Source of the DNA: Nephromyces sp. MM_2019
Lineage: Eukaryota; Apicomplexa; Aconoidasida; Nephromycida
DNA: 64,000 nucleotides
Assembly: GCA_015657535.1 (NCBI GenBank)
Contig: JADHZB010002034.1
Coordinates: 18,603 to 82,602 of the forward strand
Direction of reading: 5' to 3'
Made by a program: the position numbers and the translations under genes. Position 1 is the first letter of the stretch. Each line of letters opens with the position of its first letter. Below, one piece after another: positions 40,138 through 53,400 of the stretch. A model generated the notes under the pieces. It was not told the DNA's origin. It ran no database searches and was given only the letters and a program-made list of their open reading frames with translations.

Positions 40138-43064
40138 ATGGAAAATGATAATAATGAACGACCTGGGGCAGAGCCTCTTTACTATTTTGCAATTCTCTCT
40201 CTCATGCTCCTTTGGATACAAGGAGAACGTTCTGATGGATCTCCTTCAAGTCAAGCTACTAAACCACAAGTGTGTACACATATTTAACACATGTTTATCT
40301 TTGAGGGGGGTTAGAGTGTGTTTGTGGGTGTGTGTGTATGGGTGTGTGGGTAAATGTGTATGTGATTTAATGAGATGTATGTATTGTGTTGTGATGTGAT
40401 ATGCGTACTGTGTTGTAATATGTGTACTATGATAAGATGTGATATGTGTATTGTTATGTGTATATTTCAGTTTATAATTTTCATATATGTATGAAAATTT
40501 GTGTACACATATCAAAACCATCTACATATATAAATATGATTATATATTTCCTCTAATATCACTATAATCCATACAAACAAAATTTTAACACAAATAACAT
40601 TCTTTCCCCCCCTCAAATACACTATATTCCACACACATACTCCCAACCCCCCAACACACACACATATATATATATATGTTATAGACAATCTGGGACTCAT
40701 CAAAATTACCAATGCATAATGTAGTATTAACACACATGAGTCCAGATTTTGTAACACCTACAACAACATATTTATTGTCACAAAATTTTATATATACAAT
40801 ACAACCCCCACACACACAAAATGAAAATTTACACTCATTTCCACAAACACCATCACGATTTCAACTCACTTTACAACCTAATGTGTTATCTGATCAACTT
40901 TGGTTAACTAGTGATTTCTCACAGGCCCAAAACAATCACACATTTTGTGAAATAATTTCAATATTACCAGATTACACACTACATCATTTAATGGAATTAC
41001 CTGGGTGTAACAATACACATAAAGATTTAGGTTTTAGCATATGTTATATAGCATTAATACGTTTACCTAGGAGTGAATGTAATCATAGTAAATATGGTTG
41101 CCTTAATCAATCTCATGATGAAATACACACACCTTCATGGACATGTAGTCATACTACTAATACGAGTTACACACAAGATAGTAATTTTTGTATTGAATTA
41201 ATATCATCCTCATCCATACAAGATATCTATGAATATGCACACACACGAGATGCACAAATCAGTTCAGATACACACACGCAAAATAATTCAGATACACACA
41301 CGCAAAATAATTCAGATACACACACACACACACTGGATGATAATTTATGCCTCTTTAATACACAACAAAAACAAAATAAACTAGTCGCAGGGAAAATAGT
41401 TTCATTCTGTGCTAACCCACTCTTTCATTCACTAGCTATTGACTCTGAAGGGAAAAAGATATTCTTTACACAATCAACACATTTTAATGAAACGTATACA
41501 AATTTACAAACACAAGATTCTACACACATAAATGCAACTGTTGAGGATGAAAAGGTTAGAATGTTATCAAGTGATAATACACACACCTTATATCAAGAAA
41601 ATATCACAAAAAATGATTTATTTGATGATATACACATCAAACAGATGGTGAATAATGTATTATCAATGAATCACACATATAGAAACCTTAATGATGAACC
41701 TATACACACACATGATAATAAGAAATCTATAAATAATATACATACACATGATTTTGATAAACTCTTACTATGGAGTTCTAATTCACATCGTCATCTTGAT
41801 GATACTACACACACACATGATCTTAGAATGGGTTATAATTCATTTGATGATACTACACACACACATGATCTTAGAATGGGTTATAATTCATTTGATGATA
41901 CTACATACACACATGATCTTAGAATGGGTTATAATTCATTTGATGATACTACACACACACATATTTCTAAAGGGAATAATGACACACACGCATCATACAT
42001 ACGCAACCTACAACACAAACATAAACTCTCTGATCAACCATCTCACACATCACACATCTTACCTAGATCATGTATATCTGCTATATCATTAGCCCCACAA
42101 CACTTGGACCTTACACAGTGTGTAAACTTACCTACAATTTCAAGCAAATCTTTACCTACACACATTATATATGAAGAAACATCTATGAAATTAATTACGT
42201 TCTCATTTGATGAAGAGAGAGCACTTATTGTGAGTGTACTCGATAAAAATACACACCTACTTGAATATAGTATGCGATTCAATCACTTTCATTCAGGTGT
42301 GTGTTGTATGTGTGTGTGTCTGTGTGTGTGTGTGTGTGGAGAGGGGTGGGGGCAGGGGAAAGGTGCGTGTGTAAATCTGGATGCGTGTGGGGGGGGAAGG
42401 GTGGGGGTGCGTGTGTATGTGTATATATATATGCGCGTGTGTGTTTATGTATATATATATATGTGCGTGTGTGTTTATGTATATATATATATGTGCGTGT
42501 GTGTTTATGTATATATATATATGTGCGTGTGTGTTTATGTATATATGTGCGTGTGTGTTTATGTATATATATATATGTGCGTGTGTGTTTATGTATATAT
42601 GTGCGTGTATGTTTATGTATATATGTGCGTGTATGTTTATGTATATACATATGTATGTGTGTGTATGTGTAAATACATATGTGTGTGTGAGAGGGGGGAT
42701 TTATGAATATATATTTATATTTACTATGTTTCAATATAATAATAATTTTCCTAAAATATATCCAGGCTGGTTCCTTACAAATACTTTTTCTAATGATGGA
42801 TATTTATTTATAATTAGTAAGTTATTCATATAAATTGTTTTATATCTACAAACTTGATAACATATTATATTTACACACATATTTAATAATATAATATATA
42901 ATTTACACACACATTTAAGAATATTATATATATAATTTACACACATATTTAATAATATTATATATACATTTACAGAGGATGGTGATATGTTAATGCACAC
43001 AGTCCATGCTATAAATTTAACAAAAGGCAGAATTTCATCATCACATCCATCAACAATCCCATAA
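40138..43064 (+). CDS. membrane-anchored protein with Thr/His-rich repeats, function unknown
   Basis: I do not recognise this family. Four exons: 40138-40269, 40685-42296, 42766-42816, 42976-43064; about 627 residues. A single hydrophobic segment near residues 15-30 (YYFAILSLMLLWIQ) follows a short charged start and looks like a signal-anchor or uncleaved signal. The first ~130 residues after it have several Cys (CNNTH, SICYIAL, SECNHS, YGCLN) and read as a folded lumenal or external domain. The middle is low-complexity Thr/His/Asp/Asn, including three NNSDTHTQ-like units and a 16-residue repeat (DDTTHTHDLRMGYNSF) in about 3.5 copies. The C-terminal ~120 residues (LITFSFDEERALIVSVLDK, then LTNTFSNDGYLFII and KDGDMLMHTV) have a beta-propeller-like rhythm. 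The repeats derive from CA microsatellite sequence that is read as codons. Confidence 0.72.
41798..41961 (+). repeat. 48-bp in-frame coding repeat
   Basis: GATGATACTAC starts copies at 41798, 41846, 41894 and a partial one at 41942. The 48-bp period keeps the reading frame, and copies are almost identical, so the expansion is recent. Confidence 0.95.
42421..42650. repeat. 30-bp tandem repeat in intron
   Basis: Units combine GTGTGTTTATG with a TATATATATATATGTGCG stretch. Most are 30 bp and some are shortened by loss of TA pairs. It lies in the intron following the exon that ends at 42296. Confidence 0.9.
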
Positions 43065-43344
43065 TATATAAATAAATAAATCATATCAAATTTCTACAAA
43101 ATGTGTAAATTTATTGAAAATGTTGATTATAATAATTATGATTTTAATATGTATATATATTTTTCAAATATACATGTAAACATTTATAATATAAACTCGA
43201 AATTTTTATTTTTTAAAAAAAGTTTATACAATACAATGACAGAGTATGTCTATGTGTGTATGTATGTGTATGTATGTGTGTGTGTGTATGTGTGTGTAAG
43301 TATGTGTGTATGTGTGTAAGTATGTGTGTGTATGTATTTATGTA

Positions 43345-43375
<31 letters not shown>

Positions 43376-43921
43376 ATGTATGTATGTATGTGTGTGTGTG
43401 TATGTGATTATATGTTGTTGTGTGTTTGTTCTTTATCTGATTGTAGAGTAATTAATTATTCGTCAAAATATTATGAAATCTAAAAACTGAAAACACACAC
43501 AAGAAATATTTTAATATCAAATAAGTTTCAAATTTTTATCAAATAAATGTGTATCCAACTTGTATTCAATGTGTATCATTCTTATATCATATTTTTATCA
43601 AACGTGTGTCATAATTATATCATATGTATGATAAATGTATAGCCAATTATCTTAAATGTGTGTAAATATATTAAATTAATTTCAGAGAGAAGGTTGTATT
43701 CAGCACAGTTTGGATAACCCCAAAAAAATCAAGTTTTTGAGGGGAAATTCAAAGTCAGCCAAAAAACCAAATTTTGAAATAATCAAAATTGGTTGAACGA
43801 TACAAAATTTACTCATCATAATATATAGTGTGTGTGAATGTGTATGTATATGTGAATGTGTGTGTGTATGTGAATGTGTGTGTGTATGTGAACGTGAGTG
43901 TGTGTGTGAGTGTGCGTGTGT

Positions 43922-43969
<48 letters not shown>

Positions 43970-45832
43970 GTATGTAAGTTTCGTTCAGTGTCAGTAAGCA
44001 TAGTATGGTTCATTCAGAGTGTTTAAGTCTGTGTATGTGTGATTTAAAATGCCTTGTGTATGTGTGATTTAAAATGCCTTGTGTATGTGTAGGTGAGAAT
44101 CATTGATTGTGTGTGTAAAAATCAAACTAACCAGTTTGTAAAGTGTGCCTTAGATGTCTTTTGAAATTTAAGTATTAAATAAATATAAAGAAGGTGTGTA
44201 AATATAAGGAGAAACCAAAACAAGATAAAACAAAATAAAATAAATAATTTATTGTGTACGTTTCTTATTGAAATATAAGCTGTGTGTGTGCGTGTGTGTG
44301 TCTGTTTGTATCTGTGTGTGTAATCCAAAGAAGATAGATAGTTCAATTATTGGCATTGGTAGCAATTGTTACAAATATAAATAAATTGTTTTTATATTTT
44401 TATATTAAAATTTTAATTGTCAAAAAGTGCACACACAAGATTAATATAAAAGGGGCGGGGCGTTCAACTTTAGTTTTAAAATACATATTTACATACTAAA
44501 ATTACAAATTCAAAATTTCTTAAACATCATATACCCGTGAGTAAGAGAAACACACACACATGCAACACATACCTATCCTTTGCAAACACATAACATACAA
44601 ACAATTTACACCCAAAATACAAACCTCACACACAACACACTCAGACACACAGTATCACACCCTAAACACACACATACCTAAAACACATACTTAAAAATAG
44701 TAAATAAACGAATTCAAACACACACATTGAGCTTATTCAAAACACAACCCATACTCAGACAAACACTTAACACACTTTTCCACACAGTATACAAATACAT
44801 ACATACATACACATACATTCATACACACACATTCATACAAACACATTCATACAAACACACACATACTCGCACAAAATTTAATAAGTATATACAAATATAT
44901 ATTTACACATATATAATTAAGAAAAATTGACAATTAAGAACTATAAATCAATATTTATACACACTAAACATCTAAATATATATACACAAACAACTTTACT
45001 GGATATATACACACATTTAACAAAATTTATTTATATTTCATTTGATAGAGTGTTTTGAGTTAGAAGTTTGTGACACATATTTCTCAGATAAAATTTACAT
45101 ATAGTGTGTATAACTTGTTTAAAATGGGTATTAGATGTGTATTGGTATATTTGTGTGTGTGTGTGAGTGTGTGTGTGTGTATATATATATGTGTGCGTAT
45201 GTCAGTTATATAAAGTTATGTTTGTGTGTGCGTTGTATGTTTGTAAAGTATGTTTGCGTGTGTGCAGTGTAAATGTGTAAAAGTGATAGAAAGTATATAT
45301 AGTTTATGATAGACATCTATAAGTTAAAAGTGTGTACACAATTTATAATATGCAACATTCAGAGTATTTGGTGTATAAATAGTGTGTATCTATGATAAAA
45401 TGAGTATTTAATTGAGTATTAAAAACATTGATAATAGGAACTTGTTAAAATAATTCAAAGGGAATAAAAATTCTAACGGTTATTATAAAAAAAAAAATTT
45501 ATTTTTTCAAAAAATATAATTTTGTGTGTGTGTGTGTGTTTATGTATGTAATTTTTCGGTTGATTTAATTAGTTAGCTTTTTAATAATGGCTTTGATAAA
45601 TTTGGATCTGTGGAAATTGTAGAGTGTGTACAGATAAATTCAATTCATTTATATGTGTGTATGATATATAAAAATAATAGGGTATATTAAATGTGTGTAA
45701 AATGTTATTGGTTTTATAAGGTATATTAAAGGGGTGTTTAAGATTATGGGCTAGAGATCAAACATATATTGATGTGTAATACAAATAAAGATTATGATGT
45801 AACGATAATAAATTGGCATTATAAAATGAATT
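43065..45832. other. convergent repeat-rich spacer
   Basis: About 2.8 kb between convergent genes. It holds TG microsatellites at 43255-43410, 43830-43970 and 45150-45190, CA/CATA-rich DNA at 44530-44880, and an isolated G-rich motif at 44451-44466. No gene recognised. A possible final exon of the minus-strand transporter could lie near 45600-45755, but I could not establish it. Confidence 0.55.
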
Positions 45833-48749
45833 TTATGTAAATAGTGCGTGTGTCTGTGTGTGTATGTGCCTGTGTATGTATGTATGTTTGTGTGGGTGTA
45901 TGTTTGTGTGTATGTGTGTGTGTGTATGTATGTATGTGTGTGTGTGTGTATGTGTACCTTCATCCACAAGATGATGTACTTTTTTATGAATAATTCTGAA
46001 ACAAATTAGCGCCAAAATAGCAAACAAGGAAGCTACCTTCATCAGAGTTTTGAGGGAAATATATGACCACTATAAATATAAAATTATATAGCCTTTATAA
46101 GGTTATTTTAAGATGAAAAATGTGTAAATTTATTACTTACAGTAAGGTAGATGGTGAAGATAAATAGGTGTGAAGGTAAACGAAAAATTGTTAGTATAGT
46201 GGCTTGAGAATTTTTAGGAAGTATAAAGCTTGCCCTGTTATATATATATATAGTGTATGTGGGTGTGGGTGTGTGTGTAATAATTACTTAGGGTTGTTTA
46301 TCTATGTAATGTTATGTATACATTTATATATATGTTACTTAGCTAAATAATAAGTTTGTATATCAAAGGTACTAAATATATATATCTGTACTTATCTTTG
46401 TGTATCTATGAGTTTATGTGTTTATATGTGGGTTGAAACATGTGTATAAAATTATGTATGTATATATATATGTGTATATAAATGTAAAACGCTAGTATGT
46501 GTATATGTGTACAAAATAATGTATGCATATATAATTATATGGGCTCTATGTGTGTATAGGTACTATAATATAAATGATATGTGTATGAGAAAAGAGATCA
46601 CCTGATAGAGTAATATGAAGTTAGATGGGCCCCTACACAAAATTCAAATACACAAAAACAATATACCAGCGCTATACCCTCTGACATACTAGCGACTAGG
46701 AATGCAATACTTGAAATAGTCATATATACATAAACTTGGCCAAATATATAGTGCCTAGAGAATTTAAATTGAGTGTGTGTAACATGTTAACCATAAATTG
46801 GTTTTAGTGAATTAATATATGAAAAGTTATACGATAAAAAGAAACGTAGAACTAGTATTTTAAGTTGTATGGAGATTATTTTCAATGTGTGTAATCTTGT
46901 ATTAATCTAAGATAAATATACCTAATTTTTTCAGATTCTTTTGATTCATTAATTTCTTACCATTTCAAGGGTAAAGCAGCTGATAAACTACTACCTAACA
47001 TAATACTAGTCATTAGATATGTGTAAACAAGTCCTGGATCATATTGGGAGTTAATTGAGGGTGTCCATATTAGTATAAGGATTTGTACCATGTTATCAAA
47101 TAGAGATTGTAGCATTACAGCAAACCTAGGAGTTGGTAATAATCAGATAATGAAATCAACAAGTGTAAGTATGTGTGTGAAAATATGTTTTATTTCTATG
47201 TGTGTGTGTAAGTGAAAGGTACAGCTGTGTGTGTATGAGTGTAGGTTGTGTGAGTATACATTTCTTCTGCATTAGTATAGGTTGTGTTGTGTATTTCATA
47301 TCATATAAGGCTTGTAGCTTATTATTTTGTGTATAAATATGGATTTTTTGCTTTAATTGAAAATAAATTTTACCAAAGCTCCTTTCGAGAGTGGAAATGT
47401 TGAGAAATTGATTTAAATGATTGTTTGATATTTCTAATAAAATTATTTTCTTGAGTACTTCCATAATTCTCATCCCAAGTAGTGAGTATAATAATAAAGC
47501 TCAGTAAAGAAAACATTGCTGATAAATTGAAGATATTTGGTAGTGTAGACCTGTACGTAGTAAGTTTACACAAAAATGAGTTAATCAAACATAATTTCCA
47601 TTATAAAATTTTCTTCAGATTGTATGTATGAAGCAATAAAGATTTTTAGTCTTGTTATATGAAAATGGATTTCAATTTGCGTGTAGTTTTAAAAATGCGA
47701 AATCTAAATTTCACCCACTTTTGAGCAATGATGCTCGCTATAATCCCTGCCATTATAGCAAATATACCACTTGAAAATGTGCATATTGAGTAAATTCCTC
47801 TAATATATCTTGATGGAAATGAGTTTCTTATGTTATGCTCATATATTATCCAAGCATCAAATGATGTAGAGAAAAGAGAAGATGCTATGCCTATGAAATA
47901 ATAAAGAAAAAAAAATTAAGTCAATAGGTCATATATTAGTTGTAATTTTCATTACCAGATAGAAATCTATTTAGAGCTAAGCTTTGTAAACAGTTGTAAT
48001 TAAGTACAAGGCTTGATATCACGGAACAGGCGCAATATAATAGGCAGCTCTTCTTACGGCCAATACTAAATAAAAATTAGTGTAATGGCTTTACTATGTT
48101 TCTATTGAATGGTAATTTGTGCGTTTATGAATTTGTATTTAGAACAATGTAGAAAACTGTGTGCTTTGATTTCTCTGGACTGGTGTTTTTGAATGGAAAT
48201 CTAGAGTATTTGTGTGAAGTCTTATAAGTTGTTTTTAATTCATGGAAATTGTTAAAAATGAATTGAAATCTCTGTGTTACCCATCAGATAGCATTCCAAT
48301 TGTTGAGCCAAATATTAGAGATGATAAGTTCCCAATGATGTAAAAGAATCCAATTTGTTGTTTTGTGTAGCCATAAAAGTTGTATAGCTCATACATATAG
48401 GGTCCCTGTAGCCAATCACCAAATGCAGCTAGGAAATAAGCAGCTAAATATCGTTGGACAAGACTGAATTTAGGTAAAGTTATATATAGTTTCCAAGTTA
48501 ATCTACTTATTACTCTATAATGATAGATTATTGCTTATTTCGAAAATCAAACTATATTTCATACCTCGAATATTTAGGCATCTGTGAGCTCTCCATAGGA
48601 GAATCATCCAAAATGCGGTTTTCGTCATCCTTAGATTTTCTAGGAATCCATCTCAGTATTATATTGAGGCTAATTGTCAGTAAAACATATGAAATTAAAG
48701 CAAACCACTTTTTTTCTATGGGCGGTAGATGTTGCAAGAAATCATTCAT
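45833..48749 (-). CDS. MFSD5/MFS_5-family membrane transporter, 9 exons
   Basis: Major-facilitator protein resembling MFSD5 (molybdate-anion transporter family), about 476 residues as drawn. Minus-strand exons: 48749-48565, 48463-48281, 48065-47956, 47890-47719, 47550-47374, 47125-46961, 46709-46602, 46234-46141, 46069-45833. Family landmarks are YFLAAFGDWLQGPYMYEL, GYTKQQIGFFYIIGNLSS, the loop SDGIGRKKSC (the MFS loop-A motif), TSFDAWIIYEH, QILILIWTPS, FEFCVGAH and NSQATILTIFRLP. About 11-12 hydrophobic segments are present. The start is the ATG at 48749; an upstream in-frame TTG is not used. The 3' end is uncertain: after KVHHLVDEG the frame enters a CA repeat giving a Thr/His tail to the stop at 45833, but a donor at 45957 could splice this off to a further exon. 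Confidence 0.82.
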
Positions 48750-50494
48750 CTTGATCAATTAAGTTAGAGTAGTTATTATCAATTTTTGAGCAAAAAGGGT
48801 TCTCGCTAGTTAATACTTGTTCAATCAGAAGCATTAAGTTGATATTCGATAAGATGACTCATCGATAATTGTTATTCATAATGAACTTTCTAATCGATCT
48901 GCTCTCTCAACATTTCTAGGGTAACTGTGTATATAATTCGCATTGAAGAAATTTCTGGACAATATTCATAAGTAGCTATTGTTGAGAGAGTGAAGTGTAC
49001 AATGAGTTTTAAATTGTTGAATATGGGATAATGTAAATAAAATTTTGATTTAATCTGGAAAAATTTGACACAACACGGCTTATTATAATGTAAATGGCAC
49101 ACACGAATTCCGAATTATAATTAGCTATCCTAAGATATTTAAAAATTTAGACGACCAATTGCAGGCCTTTGATCTACTATGAAAAGGAATTAGTGCTTAG
49201 TTTAAATCAACTGTGGAGATTGAATTGAGATTAATCATTTTGATGGATGAGGTCTTTTTGCTCATATTTAAAATAATATTGATTTCAACTCCTAAAAGTT
49301 CCATTTTCATCAAAAGACACCTCAAACATATTTCCAGTAATTACTTGACAAATAAGATTGGATACCTTTATTGAACAAAAACTTAACTCTGAAAGAACTT
49401 TTTGTCTAATTATATAATTGGAAAATTCAAGTTGAATATTTAGGCTGAGAATAGTCGCTCATTTCAATTGTCCACGAATATTTTATTCAATTTTGTGGTA
49501 ATATTCTCATTTATTTTAAGTGTGCCAAGTTATCCACTTATCTTCTCTAAATTATCTATCACAATTTACACAGTAACAACCGGTTTCCAATTAAATAATT
49601 GTAGTTTTCAGTGTAGAACAAAAAAATTGAGCTTGAAAATAGATTTAAGCTATATTCCGAATCCAAAATTTTGTTGAACAAGGATAATCATTTAATGAAA
49701 TATTTTAATTGAAGTTGTGTTTATGGCGATGGTGAATTATTAGTGCCTTTTCAAATAATCATTTATTTCATTTTAAATTTTTACCCTTTTAGTGTGTTTA
49801 TGTTTTTAGAGCTTAAAAAAATTACTGTTGCCAACACTATTATTTTTATGAATTGTCTTGTTAGCTATTTCAATATGCCAAACGAGAGTCTGTATTATGA
49901 AATGGGTGTTGATTGCAAAGGTTGATTTTCCGATTATAATTTTTATAGCCCAACATTATTTATGAAATAGTATCCAAAGTAATGTGTTTCGCCATTTATT
50001 TAAATTTTTTTATTAATTGTTTTGGTTTGTTTGAGCTACACTAAACTCTTTTGTTATAAAGATTCCATAAAATATGTTTCATAACTAAAGAAGAAATTTA
50101 CAGGATGTAAATTTCTCTAAAAATTTTATTTCTAATTAATAAACCTATAAAAATCATAATGATTGTAACAATTTGTTTATTATAACTGTGATTATTTTTT
50201 TTTATGAATGAATCTAATTTAAAAGTTTATATAAATATAAAACTTGCAAAATATATCCATATAGATTAGTTGAATCTTTACAAGGTTTCCATAAATTCAT
50301 TTTTTAAAACAAATCATTTAACTTGAATAAGTTGTTTTTCTAATTTTATATTTTTAACTGAGAATTAGGCTCAGAAGACTTTGCTTTAATAAAAGCTAAA
50401 ATTATTTATGACAAAACTAATATTTCTATTTTAAATTCTTTATTGAATGAAGTTGTAATAATTACATAAAAAGGATTTTGTTTTGGTTTAAACA
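48750..50494. other. divergent intergenic region
   Basis: About 1.7 kb between the minus-strand transporter and the plus-strand RCC1 gene. A+T-rich, almost free of microsatellites, with no motif-bearing open frame. Expected to hold both promoters. Confidence 0.6.
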
Positions 50495-53400
50495 ATGTCG
50501 AATTCACATACGATTTATTATTTTTCGGGCTTCAAAAATGATAGCTGCGAAACCTCTCACATGGATGGGAAAAATTGGTCAATAAATAATTTCCTTAGGC
50601 CATTAAAATTTGAGTCTAAGACAGTGATAAAAAAAGCAGCATGTGGACGGTATATTGCTGCCCTTGTTTCAGGTATATTAAATTACTCAAATCTCCTAAA
50701 AAAAATAAGTCACAAATACAAGTATTCCAATTTGGTAAGATTTTATCATTATTGACTGAATTTCAGCTGAAGGAGATATTTATTGGTGGAACTGGAGAAC
50801 AGAAGATTGTTTAAAATTTGAAGCTCCAACACTGCTTGACGAAAACATCATTGAGAATGAAAGTATAGTTAAAATCAGTTGTGGTGACGAGCATTTCGCA
50901 TGTTGTACAGGTATATAATTAAATAAATTGCCATATACAGTTTAACATAATTTTGTCACAAAAACTGTTATTTGTTTTGATATATAGACTCAGGGCAAGC
51001 AATTGTGTTTACATTAACCGGAAATGATAACACTGAGATTAGTGAAGATTCTAAAAGTATATTAAGGTAACTAAACAACCAAAGTCAAATTAAATAAAAC
51101 TATTAAAGGGTACTTTTATCACATGGAATGCATCAAATGATTAGCTTGAAACTATTAAATTTTAAATAATTCTCAGATTCAGGAAAGTTGATTTGGAATT
51201 TGTAAAGGACGTTATCTGTGGATCAAATATCACGTTTTTCATAACAGGTAGATTCAATACTTTGATTGTGATCTCAATTCTTATTTATCTTATTTCAAAC
51301 TCTAAATTTGAGTACTTAAAATTAAATATCTATTTTCTTAGAAAATGGGCAATTGTTCGGTTTAGGAAGGAACAATAGTGGAATCATAGTTCCCCATAAG
51401 ACCACTCTAAGTAAGAGCTAGAAATAGGTTTGACTGAGATTGGGAGAATAGGTTTTTCTGAAATTATAATATTATCATAACATATAAAATGCTATAAAAG
51501 AGATAAAACTTGCTTTTAATCTGATTTTAATAACAGATGTAACGGAACCTGTTCTAATAAACTTTGGGTCTACAAAGGTTAAAAATGTAGCAATAGGAAA
51601 AAACCACGTTCTTGCCGTTACAAGTGAACTCATATAATGAAACTTTAGAAGCTTTTCGTTGAGATTTGATGTCCTTGTATTAGATTGCAGCAAATTATAT
51701 GCCTGGGGAGATAACTCCAATGGACAGTTAGGATTAGGCCATAATAAAGAGTCATTCACACCAACATTGGTGAGTGAAACTTCATTTTTCTTCACCATTT
51801 GGATACTTACAAATGAATGTAGCTCTAAATTTTCACTCTTGCAACATTAATTCAAATTTAGGTCCCTAAGTTTAGCAAATCCAACCTTACTTGGAGTTAT
51901 TTAAGTGCTCAAGATGAAAGTCTAGCAGTTGCTGAACAAGGGCAAATATACATTTGGGGGTGCAATGGATGGATTGAACCAAGACTTTATATGAAAACAA
52001 GGATATATAAGGTCCAATAACCCCCAAATCATATGCATTTGGACAAGTTAATAATGTTTTCAAACTTATTTAGTTATATGATTACTTTTGAGTTTGGCTT
52101 CAAGTTTTATATCTATACCTTACGCTTGCTTATTTTATACTGATTCTATATCTGTACTTAGGCACTTTTATGGTTCCATACTCTTTTACTAGTCTACCCA
52201 GGTTTTGTGTGGTTAAATGAGTTTGAAATTCCATTTTTAATAAATCTCATACTTCTACTTTTGATAGAGAAAATTCAAATTTTTCCACTTTTTCTAAACG
52301 CTGATGGTCAGCCAAGAGATTCTACAGTTATACATATCCCGAAAATAAACCAAGTAATTATAATTTTGATTTTGATTCTGGCATCGGCAAGTTAGCTATA
52401 AATTACATCTTTAAATAAATTTAAAGGTTGCCGGGAGCTTTGGGCGTATGTTAGGCCTAACTGATTTTGAAGTAAATATATATGATCCAATTTCAAATTA
52501 CAAAAGTCAAAAATAAATCATCAAATGAATTAAAACTGCATAATAAATTAGATTATACTACAATTTGTATATTAATTTGATCTTATGTTAATAATAATTT
52601 AAGTATCAAGCAACTATAGAAAGCTACAGTGGAGCTTCTATTGAAAAAGTTAAGCAACAGAAAAATGAGAATGAACAAAGCTCAGGTTAGATATATACTT
52701 CAAAATTACATGGAATCAGCAGTATTTCTACCTAATTGAGTCACAGATGCCACAAGATACACATCTCACAGTGAAAGTGAAGATTTTTCAAAAGATAAAA
52801 ATAAAATTTCTGATGGTATAGGTACCAGAGTTCTTAAAATTCATATTTTCTAAATGCTATAAAAATGTTACCATTGATATTAAACTCAATATCAACAGAT
52901 ATAGTAAAATCAAAACATGCCGAATGTGCTGAAAGTGTAAAAGCTACACAAACTAACACAAACAGTTTTAACAAATCAACATCACAGCTATATGACAAAT
53001 CAGATAATTACGTTAACTTAATAAGCACATCAAGTGGCAACGAAGATGACTGTTCCAATAGGTTTCAAAATGAGTCAGAAATATCTACTAATTCTAATAT
53101 GTTTTATGATAAGCGATATTCCACGAGAAAAGCGCAAGGAAGAACTGATGGATTAAATATGTACTACCATAGTAGTCCTAGAAACCCAAGATGTAACCAT
53201 TATAATACAATAAGATGGTAGCTAGAAATTTTGGTAATAATAAATAAGACTTATAAAAATTTCAATTCTATGAAATCCAAACAGTGATAATCGGAATCAA
53301 GTGATGTTTCCCAATGGGATGTACAATGCACATGAGTCATTCGATTTTGGAGCTTCAAGAGTAAGTTTCTAGTTTATTAGTGAAAAATAACTACAAGTTC

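Noticed and set aside
42279..42833. Frames of 123-151 codons of Cys/Val/Tyr or Thr/His/Tyr
   Set aside because: Translation of the 30-bp intronic repeat in the unknown membrane-protein gene.
49468..49925. Two hydrophobic frames of 60-69 codons
   Set aside because: Low complexity, no start context or splice partners, not conserved in appearance; likely chance in A+T-rich DNA.
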